Shown here: positions 20,092-29,472 of the stretch, piece by piece
How positions within the stretch are numbered: position 1 is the stretch's first letter
Layout: every line of letters starts with the position of its first letter
Source: an uncultured Methylibium sp.
GTDB lineage: Bacteria > Pseudomonadota > Gammaproteobacteria > Burkholderiales > Burkholderiaceae_C
Assembly (NCBI RefSeq): GCF_902826655.1
Contig: NZ_CADEFR010000002.1
Location: 1-64,000 of the forward strand
DNA length: 64,000 nt
Direction: 5' to 3'
Notes under the pieces: model-generated
The model's input: the letters and a program-made list of their open reading frames with translations, nothing else
Told to the model about the DNA's origin: nothing
Databases searched by the model: none
Position numbers and translations under genes: made by a program

Positions 20092-20134
20092 ACTCTAGGA
20101 AGTCAGAAGTCACGATGGCAGTGCCAGCCGTCAT
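20092..20134 (-). promoter_or_regulatory. Motif-1 promoter, near-copy of the one at 26573
   Basis: GTGCCAGCCGTCAT (20121-20134), 23 bp, then minus-strand TAGAGT (20097-20092). The spacer shares GTCACGATGGCAGTGCC with the promoter at 26573-26615, so the two regions look like recent copies of one another. Confidence 0.75.
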
Positions 20135-20669
20135 CGGCAGGTCACGACCTCGGGGCAACTCTTGACCGGGAGCGCCCACCTGGCCGCGCTCGCTCGAGGC
20201 CGGTATCGAGGTTCGACTGGGATACTGTCCGCATGCTTCTCGTGGCGCTTTAGCAACTGGCCTCACAGGACACATGCCGGAGTTGACCCGCTTTCGCGGA
20301 CGGCTACGGGCTAGGTACGCGAAGACTCGTTGTCGGCATCCGGTAGGGGTCGGTCCGACTTGCCGGGTCAGCGAGGGTCTCGCACGGCAGGTGACAATGC
20401 GCTGCACCAAGCCGCTCCCCCGCGAACGATTCGGCCTCCGAACGATGCGCTCACCGCGGAACGGCAGGCACAGAGTCTTGCGTGTCGAGAGAGACAGCGA
20501 TTCGCTTGAGCAAGACTCGAACAAAACCCTAATGGACCGTTGGCGATGGAAGTAGCACGCTAGGTCATACGAGTCAGGGCGCTGCAGTCGCCCCGCCCGG
20601 CGACCTGCCCGAGCTGGCAGGAGTGGCCCCTTCGCCTGCCGCGGTGGTGGTCGTTAAGAAGAAGAGCAG
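20135..20669. other. Gene-free stretch before the first hybrid kinase
   Basis: About 530 bases with no ORF that resembles a gene on either strand and no recognisable repeat, RNA gene or mobile-element remnant. Base composition looks somewhat less GC-rich than the flanks. It presumably holds the hybrid kinase promoter, which I could not place. Confidence 0.4.
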
Positions 20670-23600
20670 ATGTCGGTGGGCGCGAACGATCAATCGAGGG
20701 GCTCGGCCGTCTGGAGGATCGGCTGGGCAAGTCTCGCCCTGCCGGCGCTGTGCCTGTTGATCACTGCGGGGATGTGGTCTGCGGTATTGACCAACCTGAG
20801 CGCCGAGCGCGACCGTACCCTGATGGATGCCGAGCGACGCGCGCAGGGCCTCGCCCGTGCCTTCGAGGCTCACTCCGCCAGAGCGCTCCAGCAGATCGAC
20901 CAAGTCACCCGTTTCGTCGCCTACGACATCGCACGCTATGGCTCGGCGGCTGCCGATCTGCCGGCGCTGGTACGCCGGTCGCTGATCGATCAGCCCGGGG
21001 TGGTGGCGGTCTCCATCGCGAATGCGACCGGCGACGTGGTGGCCTCGTCGATCGAAGGCCCCAAGATCAACATCGCCGACCGGGGACACTTCAGAGTCCA
21101 CCTCGACGCGGCCTCGGCGAACCTCTTCATCAGCCAGCCGGTCCTGGGTCGGCTGAGCAAGAAGTGGGTTGTCCAGATGACGCGCCGGCTCGTGGCCCCC
21201 GGCGGGGAGTTCTTCGGCGTGGTGGTGGTTGGCGTCGACCCCGCCTACTTCACCGACTTCTACACCGAGGCCCAGTTCGGCCGACGCGGCCTGGTCAGCT
21301 TCGTGGGCCTCGACTGGATCGTGCGCGGCCGCCGCTCCGGCGACCAAGTCTGGTTCGGCGACCGGGCGGGTCAGAACTTCCTGGCCCCGCAGGTCGCCAA
21401 GTCGACCGAAGGAATCTATCGGGCCGGTAGCAAGCTTGACGACGTCCAGCGGGTCCTGGCGTACAAGGTGCTGACAGGCTACCCGTTCGTCGCACTGGCC
21501 GGGCTGGCGGAGGACGAGGTGCTTGTTGCGCACACCGAGCGCCGCCGCGCACACCTGCTCACGGCGAGCCTGGCGACGGTCTTCCTCGTCGGGGCATTCG
21601 GCGGCCTGCATGTGCTTCTGCAACAGTTGCGGCGCAGCAATGCCCAAGCTCGATCCGCACGGGCGGATGCCGATGCCAAAGCGCAGCAGCTGTCGCTGCA
21701 ACAGGCTGAACTGAAAGCCCTGACAGATGCTTCGCCGCTGGGTGTGTTTCGTTCGGACCGCCAAGGCAACCAGCTCTACGTGAACCGAACCTACGAGCAG
21801 ATCACCGGCCTCGTCGGCGAACAGGCCCTCGGACTCAATTGGATTCAGGCCGTCGACATCGCCGACATGGAAACGATGCGCGAGCAGTGGCGCAAGCTGC
21901 TGAAAGGGGAAGGCCAGTTCGCCATGCGCATCCGCCTGCGAATGGCCGACGGGAGCCGCAAGTGGTGCTCGTCGCGCGCCGCACCGGTCGTCATCGACGG
22001 AGAGGTCAAGGGCTATGCCGGCACGCTGAGCGACATCACGGAGAGCGTTCTGAAAGAGGAGGCCCTGCGGATGAGCGAGGAGCGGCTGTCTCGCGCCTTG
22101 GTCAGCTCCCATCAGGTGGTCTTCGACTGGGACATCCCCGCCAACCAGGTGTACCGGAGTGCCAACATGAGCCTGCTGCGCGGCGGGCCGGCGATGGACA
22201 GCACGGCCACGATCGAGGAAGCCCGCTCGCTGGTGCATCCCGATGATCGGGCCGCCGCTCGATCAAGATTCGTTGCCGTGCTGAAGGGTGAACTGGATAT
22301 CCTGGATTGCGAGTATCGGATCCACGACCGGGGCGGGCACTGGATCTGGATACGCAGTCAGGGACGGGTCACAACGCGTGACACCGCCGGTCGGGCGGTG
22401 CGCGTCTGTGGCATCGAGGAGGACGTGACGGCCCGCAAGACTGCCGAGCTCGCCCGAGAAGAGGCCGACGCGGCGCTGCGCAAGCTGGCGCTCCAGGTCC
22501 CGGGCATGATCTATCAGTTCCAGCGACATCCGGACGGGCGGTTCAGCTTTCCGTACGCGAGCGACGGCATCCGTGAGATCTACGAGGTCACGCCCGCCAC
22601 AGCGGCGACCGACGCCGCCAGCGTGGTGTCGCGCCTGCACCCCGACGATGCCGCGCGGGTCATGCAGTCCATCGAGCGATCGGCCACCGATCTCAGTCTC
22701 TGGCGCGAGACCTATCGCGTGATCCTGCCCCACCGTGGCGAGCGCATCCTGTCCGGCCAGTCGAGCCCCGAGCGCCTGAAGGACGGCAGCATTCTCTGGC
22801 ACGGCCTCATCACCGACGTCACGGAGCAGACCGCCGCAGCGCGGCGTGTCAGCGCGCTGCGGGAAGAGCGAGACGCCGCCGAGCGCGCCACGCAGCTGCG
22901 GGCCGACCTGATGTCGCGAGTCAGCCATGAGCTGCGGACGCCGCTGAACGCGATCCTGGGATTTGCGCAGCTCATCGCACGGGACCCCGCCCTGCGAGGA
23001 TCCCACGCCTTGTCGGGGATCGAGCAGATCCAGCGCGCCGGCGAGCACCTGCTGTCCCTCATCAATGACATCCTTGACCTGTCGAGCCTGGAGGCCGGGC
23101 ATGGATCCTTGAAGCTTCGCCCGGTGAACGTGGGCACACTGCTCGAACGTTGCATCCAGATGCTGCAACCGCATGCCGTGGGTCATGGCCTGCGCCTGAG
23201 CGCCGATGCTTCCGAGGATCTGCCGGCCGCCCAGGCGGACGCACGGGCCGTCAAGCAGGTGCTGTTCAATCTGATCGGCAACGCCATCAAGTACGCCGGC
23301 AACGGTTGCTCGATCGTCGTGCGGGCCAGCGCCGACGCCGACCATGTCCACCTCGAGGTTCGAGACGACGGGGCTGGCATCCCTGCCAACAAGCTTGGCG
23401 TGCTGTTCCAGCCCTTCACGCGCATTGGCGACGAGGCGCGTCAACGCGCGGGGACGGGTCTGGGTCTTGCGATCAGCCAGCAGCTCTGCCACGCCATGGG
23501 CGGACGGATCACTGCGGCCTCGACAGAAGGCGCCGGAGCGACATTCACCGTCCACCTGAAGCGCGACACACGACGCCCGGAGACAACGGGGGACACCGGC

Positions 23601-24029
23601 TTCGACCTGCTGTTCGATTCAGGACAAGGGCAGGCTATGTCGACGAGGCTGCACCACCTCGCGGGCACGGTGCTGTACATCGAGGACGAGCCGGTGAACG
23701 CCTTGATCATGGAGCAGTTCTTTGCGGAGCTGCCCGAGGTTCGTCTGCGGGTGGCCAGCAACGGCGCCGACGGCCTGCGAATGGCGCGAGAGCTCGACCC
23801 CGCCCTGGTGCTGCTGGACATGAACCTGCCCGACATGGACGGTCTCGAGGTTCTGGATCGCCTGACGGCGTCAGGCCGGACGGCCCGCATGACGATCGTT
23901 GCTTTGAGCGCAGACGCCCAACCCGAGCAAGTCCGCAAGGCGTTGTCGCGGGGCGTCGACGACTACCTGACCAAGCCGGTCGACTTCCAGCTGCTCCGCG
24001 ATCGCCTCCGAGAGTGGCTCGCGTGTTGA
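20670..24029 (+). CDS. Hybrid sensor histidine kinase (dCache-like, PAS x3, HisKA, HATPase, REC)
   Basis: A 1119-residue membrane sensor. It has a TM helix at about 15-35, a periplasmic Cache-like domain to about 300, a second TM (LTASLATVFLVGAFGGLHVL), and three PAS/PAC units (e.g. ASPLGVFRSDRQGNQLYVNR). The HisKA box is MSRVSHELRTPLNAILG, followed by an ATPase domain with NLIGNAIKYAG and GTGLGLAI, and a C-terminal receiver (VLLDMNLPDMDGLEVL, Lys in YLTKPVD). It starts behind an AAGAAG site. The next gene, a degenerate HD-GYP protein, lies 40 bp downstream and may be its partner. Signal unknown. Confidence 0.92.
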   Translation: MSVGANDQSRGSAVWRIGWASLALPALCLLITAGMWSAVLTNLSAERDRTLMDAERRAQGLARAFEAHSARALQQIDQVTRFVAYDIARYGSAAADLPALVRRSLIDQPGVVAVSIANATGDVVASSIEGPKINIADRGHFRVHLDAASANLFISQPVLGRLSKKWVVQMTRRLVAPGGEFFGVVVVGVDPAYFTDFYTEAQFGRRGLVSFVGLDWIVRGRRSGDQVWFGDRAGQNFLAPQVAKSTEGIYRAGSKLDDVQRVLAYKVLTGYPFVALAGLAEDEVLVAHTERRRAHLLTASLATVFLVGAFGGLHVLLQQLRRSNAQARSARADADAKAQQLSLQQAELKALTDASPLGVFRSDRQGNQLYVNRTYEQITGLVGEQALGLNWIQAVDIADMETMREQWRKLLKGEGQFAMRIRLRMADGSRKWCSSRAAPVVIDGEVKGYAGTLSDITESVLKEEALRMSEERLSRALVSSHQVVFDWDIPANQVYRSANMSLLRGGPAMDSTATIEEARSLVHPDDRAAARSRFVAVLKGELDILDCEYRIHDRGGHWIWIRSQGRVTTRDTAGRAVRVCGIEEDVTARKTAELAREEADAALRKLALQVPGMIYQFQRHPDGRFSFPYASDGIREIYEVTPATAATDAASVVSRLHPDDAARVMQSIERSATDLSLWRETYRVILPHRGERILSGQSSPERLKDGSILWHGLITDVTEQTAAARRVSALREERDAAERATQLRADLMSRVSHELRTPLNAILGFAQLIARDPALRGSHALSGIEQIQRAGEHLLSLINDILDLSSLEAGHGSLKLRPVNVGTLLERCIQMLQPHAVGHGLRLSADASEDLPAAQADARAVKQVLFNLIGNAIKYAGNGCSIVVRASADADHVHLEVRDDGAGIPANKLGVLFQPFTRIGDEARQRAGTGLGLAISQQLCHAMGGRITAASTEGAGATFTVHLKRDTRRPETTGDTGFDLLFDSGQGQAMSTRLHHLAGTVLYIEDEPVNALIMEQFFAELPEVRLRVASNGADGLRMARELDPALVLLDMNLPDMDGLEVLDRLTASGRTARMTIVALSADAQPEQVRKALSRGVDDYLTKPVDFQLLRDRLREWLAC

Positions 24030-24069
24030 CGATGGAACGTGAGGCTGCACGAGCCATGCAGATTGCGCA

Positions 24070-25056
24070 ATGAACCGACCAACTGATCACGCGATGGACA
24101 GTGAAGCCGAACTTGGTAGCAAGCAGCGCGCTGCCGAACTGATCGGCGCGCTGTCCCGGCTTCATGGCATCGCCACCCTGTTGTTGACCGCCCCGGCCGA
24201 CGATGCGCTGTGGTCTGAGCGCGTCCGTGCCCTCGCGCAAAAGCTCGGTGAGCTTCAGCTTGGAGAGCCTGACGCTGTCCTGTACCTGCTGTACTACGCC
24301 GCAGTACGCAAAGTGGAGCGTTACAGCAGCCACCATGCGCTCGTCTGCGCGGCCACCGCTGCGGCGTGCGCCCAGCAGCTCGGATGGGATGAAGCCGACA
24401 TCCGCAGCCTGGCTTGCGCCGCTCTCACGATGAACGTGAGCATCACTGCTTTGCAGGATGAGCTGGTCTATCGCGAGCGCACGCTGACGCTGGATCAGCG
24501 ACTGGCCATCGAGCGGCACCCTGCGCAGAGCGTGGAGTTGCTGACCACCCTTGGAGTCACCGATTCGCTATGGCTGCAGGCGGTGGAGCTCCATCACGTC
24601 GATCCGCCGGTCGAGTCCAAGCTCGAGGACATGGCCCCCGGCCAACGCCTGGGCGCGTTGTTGCGACGCGTCGATGTGTTGACCGCCAAACTGAGCCCTC
24701 GCAACGCACGCAAAGGCATGGCGCCTACGCTGGCGCTTCGCGATGCCTATCTCGGCGGCCGTGGTACGGCAGACGCCATTGGGCTCGCCATCATTCGAGC
24801 CCTCGGTGCCTACCCGCCAGGCAGCCTCGTCACTCTGACGAACGGCGAAATCGCCATCGTGTTGCGTCGAGGCGAGCGGGCCAATGGACCAGTTGTCGCC
24901 AGCCTGCTTGGCCCAGACAAGGCGGTGCTCGTCCCACCCGCGCTGCGTGACTCCACCGACAGTCTGCTGCAGGTGAAAGGTCCAGCCCGCATCGAGGATG
25001 CTCGCCTGCCGATCGACCATGTCCGGCTCCTCGCGCTCGCTGCCACAGCAGTCTGA
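24070..25056 (+). CDS. Degenerate HD-GYP-domain protein
   Basis: A 328-residue protein whose central part aligns by pattern with HD-GYP phosphodiesterases: a helix with YSSHHALVCAATAAACAQQLG, then AALTMNVSITAL where the catalytic HDxGK block should be, then RLAIERHPAQSVELL and AVELHHVDPP in place of HHExxDGxGYP. The HD dyad and the GYP motif are both replaced, so cyclic-di-GMP hydrolysis is unlikely. It may be a binding or output protein of the hybrid kinase upstream. The C-terminal part (LVTLTNGEIAIVLRRGERA) is typical of the region after such domains. Confidence 0.65.
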   Translation: MNRPTDHAMDSEAELGSKQRAAELIGALSRLHGIATLLLTAPADDALWSERVRALAQKLGELQLGEPDAVLYLLYYAAVRKVERYSSHHALVCAATAAACAQQLGWDEADIRSLACAALTMNVSITALQDELVYRERTLTLDQRLAIERHPAQSVELLTTLGVTDSLWLQAVELHHVDPPVESKLEDMAPGQRLGALLRRVDVLTAKLSPRNARKGMAPTLALRDAYLGGRGTADAIGLAIIRALGAYPPGSLVTLTNGEIAIVLRRGERANGPVVASLLGPDKAVLVPPALRDSTDSLLQVKGPARIEDARLPIDHVRLLALAATAV

Positions 25057-25124
25057 AGCTGCGAGTCCTCAAACAGCATGGACGATAGCGGTGGGTACAA
25101 ACTCTCCGCAGACGCAGCGTTCGC

Positions 25125-25492
25125 CCAGAGACGGATGCCACAACGACCGGCGTTCTTGGCTTCGAACATGGCCTGGTCGGCTCTCACAAGACAGGCGTCA
25201 GTACGACGACACACTCATCACCGCCCAGGTACGTCACAGTGTCGCCGACCCGCACACCGTGCAGCAGCCGAGCCGCCCCTGCCTGGAGAACCGAATCGCC
25301 GGCCTCATGACCATGCGTGTCATTGACCGTCTTGAGCCCATCGAGATCGAGGTAGCACACGGCGACTTCGTGCTGCTGCCGCTCGGCGCCCCCAGGTCCT
25401 GACGCAAGCCGGTCCGAAAGCAGCAGCTGGTTCGGCATATCGGTCCTGCCGTCGTGGAAAGCCGCGTGCTCGACCTGCGCCTGGTATGGGAT
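25125..25492 (-). pseudogene. Relic of a GGDEF (diguanylate cyclase) gene
   Basis: Minus-strand remnant with clear GGDEF features. HAAFHDGRTDMPNQLLLSDRL and VCYLDLDGLKTVNDTHGHEA are followed by VGDTVTYLGGDEC (GGDEF with Phe changed to Cys); the frame then stops at 25184 after VVVLTPVL. The normal C-terminal end of the domain (ADQAMFEAKNAGRCGIRLW) continues almost at once in another frame, so about 60 codons are missing and the frame has shifted. No signal or PAS part remains upstream; the relic abuts the AI-2E gene. It cannot make cyclic di-GMP. Confidence 0.8.
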
Positions 25493-25506
25493 GCACAGCG
25501 AGCGCG

Positions 25507-26532
25507 CTACAGCCAGCCATGCTCGATCAACACCGCCTTGGCCTGGGCATAGATCACCGGTGCGCTCACGAGCCCCGCCAGCCCGAAGAGCGCCTCCAGC
25601 ACCAGCATCGCAACCAACAGTTCCCAGGCCCGCGCGCGGATGCGGGTGCCGACGATGTGGGCGTTGAGGAAGTACTCGAGCTTGTGAATGACAACGAGCC
25701 AGACCAGCGACAGTCCGGCGATCGCGACCGACTGCGTCAGGCTCACCACGACGATCATCGTGTTGGACACCAGGTTGCCGAGCACGGGGACGAGGCTGGC
25801 GACGAAGGTCGCGGCCACCAGCGTCCCGGCCAGCGGCAGCGGCGAGCCGAGCAGTGGCAGCACCACCAGCAGATACAACGCGGTAAGGGCGGTGTTCAGC
25901 GCCGCGATGCGCAACTGCGCGAACACGACTGCGGTGAACCCGGCCACCAGGCTGTCGAAGCCACGGCGCAGGCTGCCGGCGACGGGCGGCGCGCCACCCG
26001 AAGTCTCCGCCGGCGGCCGAAGCTGAATCGCCAGCAGCGCGCCGATCACCACGCCCGCCAGGGCGTAGCCGATACCGCGCACGGTGTGTCCGCCCCAGAG
26101 CTGAACCTGGGCTGCGTGGCCACGCAGCCAGTTCGCGGCCGCCTCGCGCAAGGCGTCGAGCGATACCGGCAGGTGCGGTGCCAGCGCGGCCGGCAGCATG
26201 GCCCGCAACTGTTCGAGCGCCGCGGCCATCTGCTGCATCAGGCCAGCGTAGCCTCCGCCTTCCGCGGCAGCTTCAGCGGCACGCTCGATCGCAATCGAGC
26301 CCACCAGCGCGACGCCGCCGACCAGCAGACCAAGCGAGCACGCCTGCGCATGCCGCAGTTGCGGCCACCGCTGCGTCAACAGCGCCGTGATCGCACGCGT
26401 GCCGCCGTAAGTGATCAGTGCGGCGAACAGAGCAGGTGTCAGATGCAGCAACAGCACCGGAACCCACAACAGGGCCACGCCCGCCAGCGTCACGGCAACT
26501 GTCGACAGGCTCACCCGCTCTTGACTGCTCAT
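25507..26532 (-). CDS. AI-2E-family (PerM/YdiK-like) membrane transporter
   Basis: A 341-residue protein with about seven transmembrane segments, starting MSSQERVSLSTVAVTLAGVA. The AI-2E family pattern is present in the C-terminal half (GTLVAATFVASLVPVLGN and IVVVSLTQSVAIAGL, with PVIYAQAKA at the end). Members export small signals or act in Na+/H+ exchange; the substrate cannot be inferred. The start at 26532 is set by the motif-1 promoter, whose -10 at 26573 would exclude the frame-open ATG at 26574. Confidence 0.85.
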   Translation of the reverse strand: MSSQERVSLSTVAVTLAGVALLWVPVLLLHLTPALFAALITYGGTRAITALLTQRWPQLRHAQACSLGLLVGGVALVGSIAIERAAEAAAEGGGYAGLMQQMAAALEQLRAMLPAALAPHLPVSLDALREAAANWLRGHAAQVQLWGGHTVRGIGYALAGVVIGALLAIQLRPPAETSGGAPPVAGSLRRGFDSLVAGFTAVVFAQLRIAALNTALTALYLLVVLPLLGSPLPLAGTLVAATFVASLVPVLGNLVSNTMIVVVSLTQSVAIAGLSLVWLVVIHKLEYFLNAHIVGTRIRARAWELLVAMLVLEALFGLAGLVSAPVIYAQAKAVLIEHGWL

Positions 26533-26572
26533 GCCGACACCCTCGACCGCATGTTCTTCCTCAAAGTTCTGC

Positions 26573-26615
26573 ACTCTAGGAGACCGGTGGTCACGATGGC
26601 AGTGCCGGCCGTCAT
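26573..26615 (-). promoter_or_regulatory. Motif-1 promoter of the AI-2E gene
   Basis: GTGCCGGCCGTCAT (26602-26615), 23 bp, then minus-strand -10 TAGAGT (26578-26573). It lies in the short gap after the DUF3108 gene and is strongly similar to the promoter at 20092-20134 beyond the motif itself. Confidence 0.75.
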
Positions 26616-26631
26616 CTGCAGGTCAGGACCA

Positions 26632-27405
26632 TCAGGGCCGGCGAGGAGGCGGGCACGACGGGACTTCGTCCGCCGCAAGCGCGGCCGGCGTCGCGCGGTC
26701 CGCGACGCGGTCGAGGTCCACGTCGTCGATGCCGATGCGCACGGGCCTGTAATGATGCGTCGGGTCGAGCAGCAGCCGAATGCCGCCACCGCCCTCCTTC
26801 TCGCCGCGTATGGCGACAACGGGACGCGACGAGCCGGCCACCACCGCAGTCGCCGGGTCTTCGTAGACGACGCGATAGGTCTTGCGCACGCCGCGCTCGA
26901 TCACGGTATGGGTTTCGATCTCGCCCGCCCTTCTCGACCGCGCCGCAGCCATCACGCCGAGCTGGAACGACACCGGATCCCACGCCGGCCACGCAATCTC
27001 GATCTTGCTCACTTCGCCGTTGCCGAGCTGCGTGACTGCCTTGCCGGATGACCAGTCAAAGTCGGTGCGGACGTCACGACGGGGATCCCCTTGGTCCACG
27101 TACCCGTACGCGATGGGAACGAGTCGGTCGCCGTCGAAGCGCACGACGCTGCAAAGCTCGAAGCTGCGTGAGATCACCGTCCAGCGGATCGTGGCCTTCA
27201 GCGTGTAGATCGCATACGACGACGAGCGACGCAAGGTCGCGACGGCTTCGGCCCGTGCGTCGATAAGCGCGATCGCCTTGCGCCCCTCGAAAGCCGCTGA
27301 GAAGGCGTCGAGCCGCGGTTCGGCCGTGGCATTCAGCGCCGCGAACGGCATCGAGGCCGTGACGACGAGACGCGCGCAAACCAGCATCGGCCAGCGGATG
27401 TTCAT
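26632..27405 (-). CDS. DUF3108-like exported protein
   Basis: A 257-residue protein beginning MNIRWPMLVCARLVVTASMP, a plausible signal peptide. The middle reads SYAIYTLKATIRWTVISRSF and DFDWSSGKAVTQLGNGEVSK, a beta-strand series resembling DUF3108 lipid-binding-like periplasmic proteins, and near the end is PVRIGIDDVDLDRVA. The frame is open a further 47 codons upstream without signal features. It follows the NarX-like kinase by 94 bp on the same strand and may be co-transcribed with it. Function unknown. Confidence 0.65.
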   Translation of the reverse strand: MNIRWPMLVCARLVVTASMPFAALNATAEPRLDAFSAAFEGRKAIALIDARAEAVATLRRSSSYAIYTLKATIRWTVISRSFELCSVVRFDGDRLVPIAYGYVDQGDPRRDVRTDFDWSSGKAVTQLGNGEVSKIEIAWPAWDPVSFQLGVMAAARSRRAGEIETHTVIERGVRKTYRVVYEDPATAVVAGSSRPVVAIRGEKEGGGGIRLLLDPTHHYRPVRIGIDDVDLDRVADRATPAALAADEVPSCPPPRRP

Positions 27406-27499
27406 CAGGCCGGCCGCGAGCCGCTCCGCGCCGGCGTGCGCATCAGCCGGCCAGGATCGCCAAGTCGAGACAGGTGCCGAACCGAGGGAATCCCTTTGC

Positions 27500-29311
27500 T
27501 CACGCCGCGATCTCCGCCCGCACCTCGGTGCCTTGACCCGGCGCACTGCGCACGGTCAATTCGGCACCGATCAGATCCGCTTGTTCACGCATGCCCAGCA
27601 TGCCGTAATGACCCGGGCAAGGCACGGCCGTGTCGAAGCCCACGCCGTCGTCGCGCACCGAAAGCGTCGCGCGCGGCACAGCTACATCATCAGGATCGTC
27701 GCTTCCGGCCAGCGCGTCCTCTATCTCGACGTAGACGCTGCGCGCCTGCGCGTGCCGCTCGACGTTGCGCAACGCTTCCTCGACGATGCGGTACAGCGTC
27801 TCGGCGCGTTCGTCCGCCAGGTCGGCGGCCCAACCCTGCGCCCGCAACGTTGCTTCTGCCCCCGTGCGCTCGCCAAATCGCGCGAGCAAGTCACGCAAGG
27901 CCGCGGCCAGCCCGTTCTCGCGCACGGTGCCATGCCGGATCTGTGTGATCGCGGCACGAGCTTCCGCCAGGCCGGTGGCGGCCACCTCCTCGGCGCGGGC
28001 CAACTCGGCACCGAACTCGTCCTCCGACATCTTGTCCTTGAGCTTGCGCACCAGCCGCAACTGGGTCAACAAGGCCATCAGCGAATGCGCCAGCGTGTCG
28101 TGCAGATCGCGAGCCAAACGCAGTCGTTCGCGCGTGACGGCGGCATGGCGCGACTCGTCGGCCAGGCGCTCGATGCGGGCGGTCCGCTCGACCACCCGGG
28201 CGTCGAGCTCGGCGTTGAGTTCCTTCAGCGCGGCCTTTTCGCGCTGCAGGTGCCCGACCAACTCCGACATGGTGGCGCCGATGCGGCTTACTTCATCCTC
28301 GCCGACCGGCACCGAGATGCCCGTCTGCCGGCCCTGGCGCACGGCCGCGGCCTCGGCCGCCAGCGATGCGAGGCGCCGGGTCAGCCAATGGGTGACGGCC
28401 AAGGCCACGAGCGCAGCCACGACGCCGGCCAGCAGAACGGTCGCGAAGACCGTGTGGTGCAGACCGCGCACATGCGCCAGCGCCGGATCGGCCGCTTGGC
28501 GAACCGTGACTTTCCAGCCCAGGCTGGCGTCGTCGGGGTCCTTGTCCAGATGGCGCCCGACGATATAGGTTCCGCCCTCGGTCAGGTCGTCGCCAGCCTG
28601 GAGCGTGCGCCCGACCCAGTTCTGCGGCCCGACCATGACCACCCCGTCGCCGTCGGACAGCACCAGTTCCAGGCGCCGCTTGCTGTCGAGCGAGCCCAGC
28701 AGTTCGGCCTGCAAGCGGTCGATCCATCCCCAGGCCAGGTGGCCGCCCACCACGCCCACCAAGCCACCGCTGTCCAGGCGAATCGGCGCGGCAACATCGA
28801 CGAAGCGCAAGGGCTGACCATCGGACGCACGCGGCAGGTGCTTCTCCAGCAGTACAGCCTTGTGCACGTCGCCCAGGTGCGGGCCCGCCTGCGCCGCCGC
28901 GAACCACGGCCGTTGCGCCACGCTCTCGCCCTGCAAGATGCCGCCGGTGGCCGTCATGACCCTGCCGTGAACGTCGGCCACGCCCAGCCACGCGAACTCC
29001 GGGAACTGCGCCTGCACCGCATCCAGATGGAGCCGCAGCGCATCCGAGCCTTTGTGCCCGGACGCCGCGATCTGCGCAGCGGTAGCCTGGACGATCGACA
29101 GCCGATTGCGCAGATTCATGCCCAGACCGTGATCGACCTGAGTGGCGAACTGCGCCATCAGCCGCTCGGTGCTCTCGCGCGCAGCACGCTCAGCCTCCGA
29201 AGCGGCCAGATTGCCGGCCACCAGCGAGGCCAACGCCACCACGGCCAGCATCGACCAGCCGATCGCCGCCGACAGATGGCGGCGCGGATTCAAACTTGAG
29301 ATCAGCCCCAC
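27500..29311 (-). CDS. NarX/DegS-type sensor histidine kinase (dCache, HAMP, HisKA_3)
   Basis: A 603-residue membrane kinase. It has a TM at about 16-36, a periplasmic double-Cache-like sensor (VDHGLGMNLRNRLSIV; FAWLGVADVHGRVMTATGG), a second TM near 290-312 (VFATVLLAGVVAALVALAVT), HAMP, a coiled coil, then the HisKA_3 box RLRLARDLHDTLAHSLMAL with the phosphorylated His. The ATPase domain has EALRNVERHA, DDGVGFD and GHYGMLGMRE. This kinase class pairs with NarL-family regulators, and one is encoded divergently at 29658 with a motif-1 palindrome between them. Ligand unknown. Confidence 0.92.
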   Translation of the reverse strand: MGLISSLNPRRHLSAAIGWSMLAVVALASLVAGNLAASEAERAARESTERLMAQFATQVDHGLGMNLRNRLSIVQATAAQIAASGHKGSDALRLHLDAVQAQFPEFAWLGVADVHGRVMTATGGILQGESVAQRPWFAAAQAGPHLGDVHKAVLLEKHLPRASDGQPLRFVDVAAPIRLDSGGLVGVVGGHLAWGWIDRLQAELLGSLDSKRRLELVLSDGDGVVMVGPQNWVGRTLQAGDDLTEGGTYIVGRHLDKDPDDASLGWKVTVRQAADPALAHVRGLHHTVFATVLLAGVVAALVALAVTHWLTRRLASLAAEAAAVRQGRQTGISVPVGEDEVSRIGATMSELVGHLQREKAALKELNAELDARVVERTARIERLADESRHAAVTRERLRLARDLHDTLAHSLMALLTQLRLVRKLKDKMSEDEFGAELARAEEVAATGLAEARAAITQIRHGTVRENGLAAALRDLLARFGERTGAEATLRAQGWAADLADERAETLYRIVEEALRNVERHAQARSVYVEIEDALAGSDDPDDVAVPRATLSVRDDGVGFDTAVPCPGHYGMLGMREQADLIGAELTVRSAPGQGTEVRAEIAA

Positions 29312-29363
29312 GGACGCCCCGCCTCATCGACAGGCTACGACCGTGAAAGGAAGTGACGACATG

Positions 29364-29406
29364 GTGCCGGTCGTCACTGGGCCGAAACCGACCCGTCGAA
29401 TACATT
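29364..29406 (+). promoter_or_regulatory. Motif-1 site between the divergent kinase and regulator
   Basis: GTGCCGGTCGTCAC (29364-29377), 23 bp, then plus-strand -10 TACATT (29401-29406). A further GTGACGAC at 29353 makes a wider perfect inverted repeat with GTCGTCAC. The site could control both the rightward regulator operon and the leftward kinase gene, that is, autoregulation. Confidence 0.7.
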
Positions 29407-29472
29407 GCATGACATGTACGCCATTTTTCTCCGTGACGGCGCGACCGAGTCCGGCGCCAACGAGATGTTGCC

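Noticed and set aside
20135-20669. Possible transposase remnant in the gap before the first hybrid kinase
   Set aside because: No transposase motif in any frame, no terminal inverted repeat and no target duplication visible.
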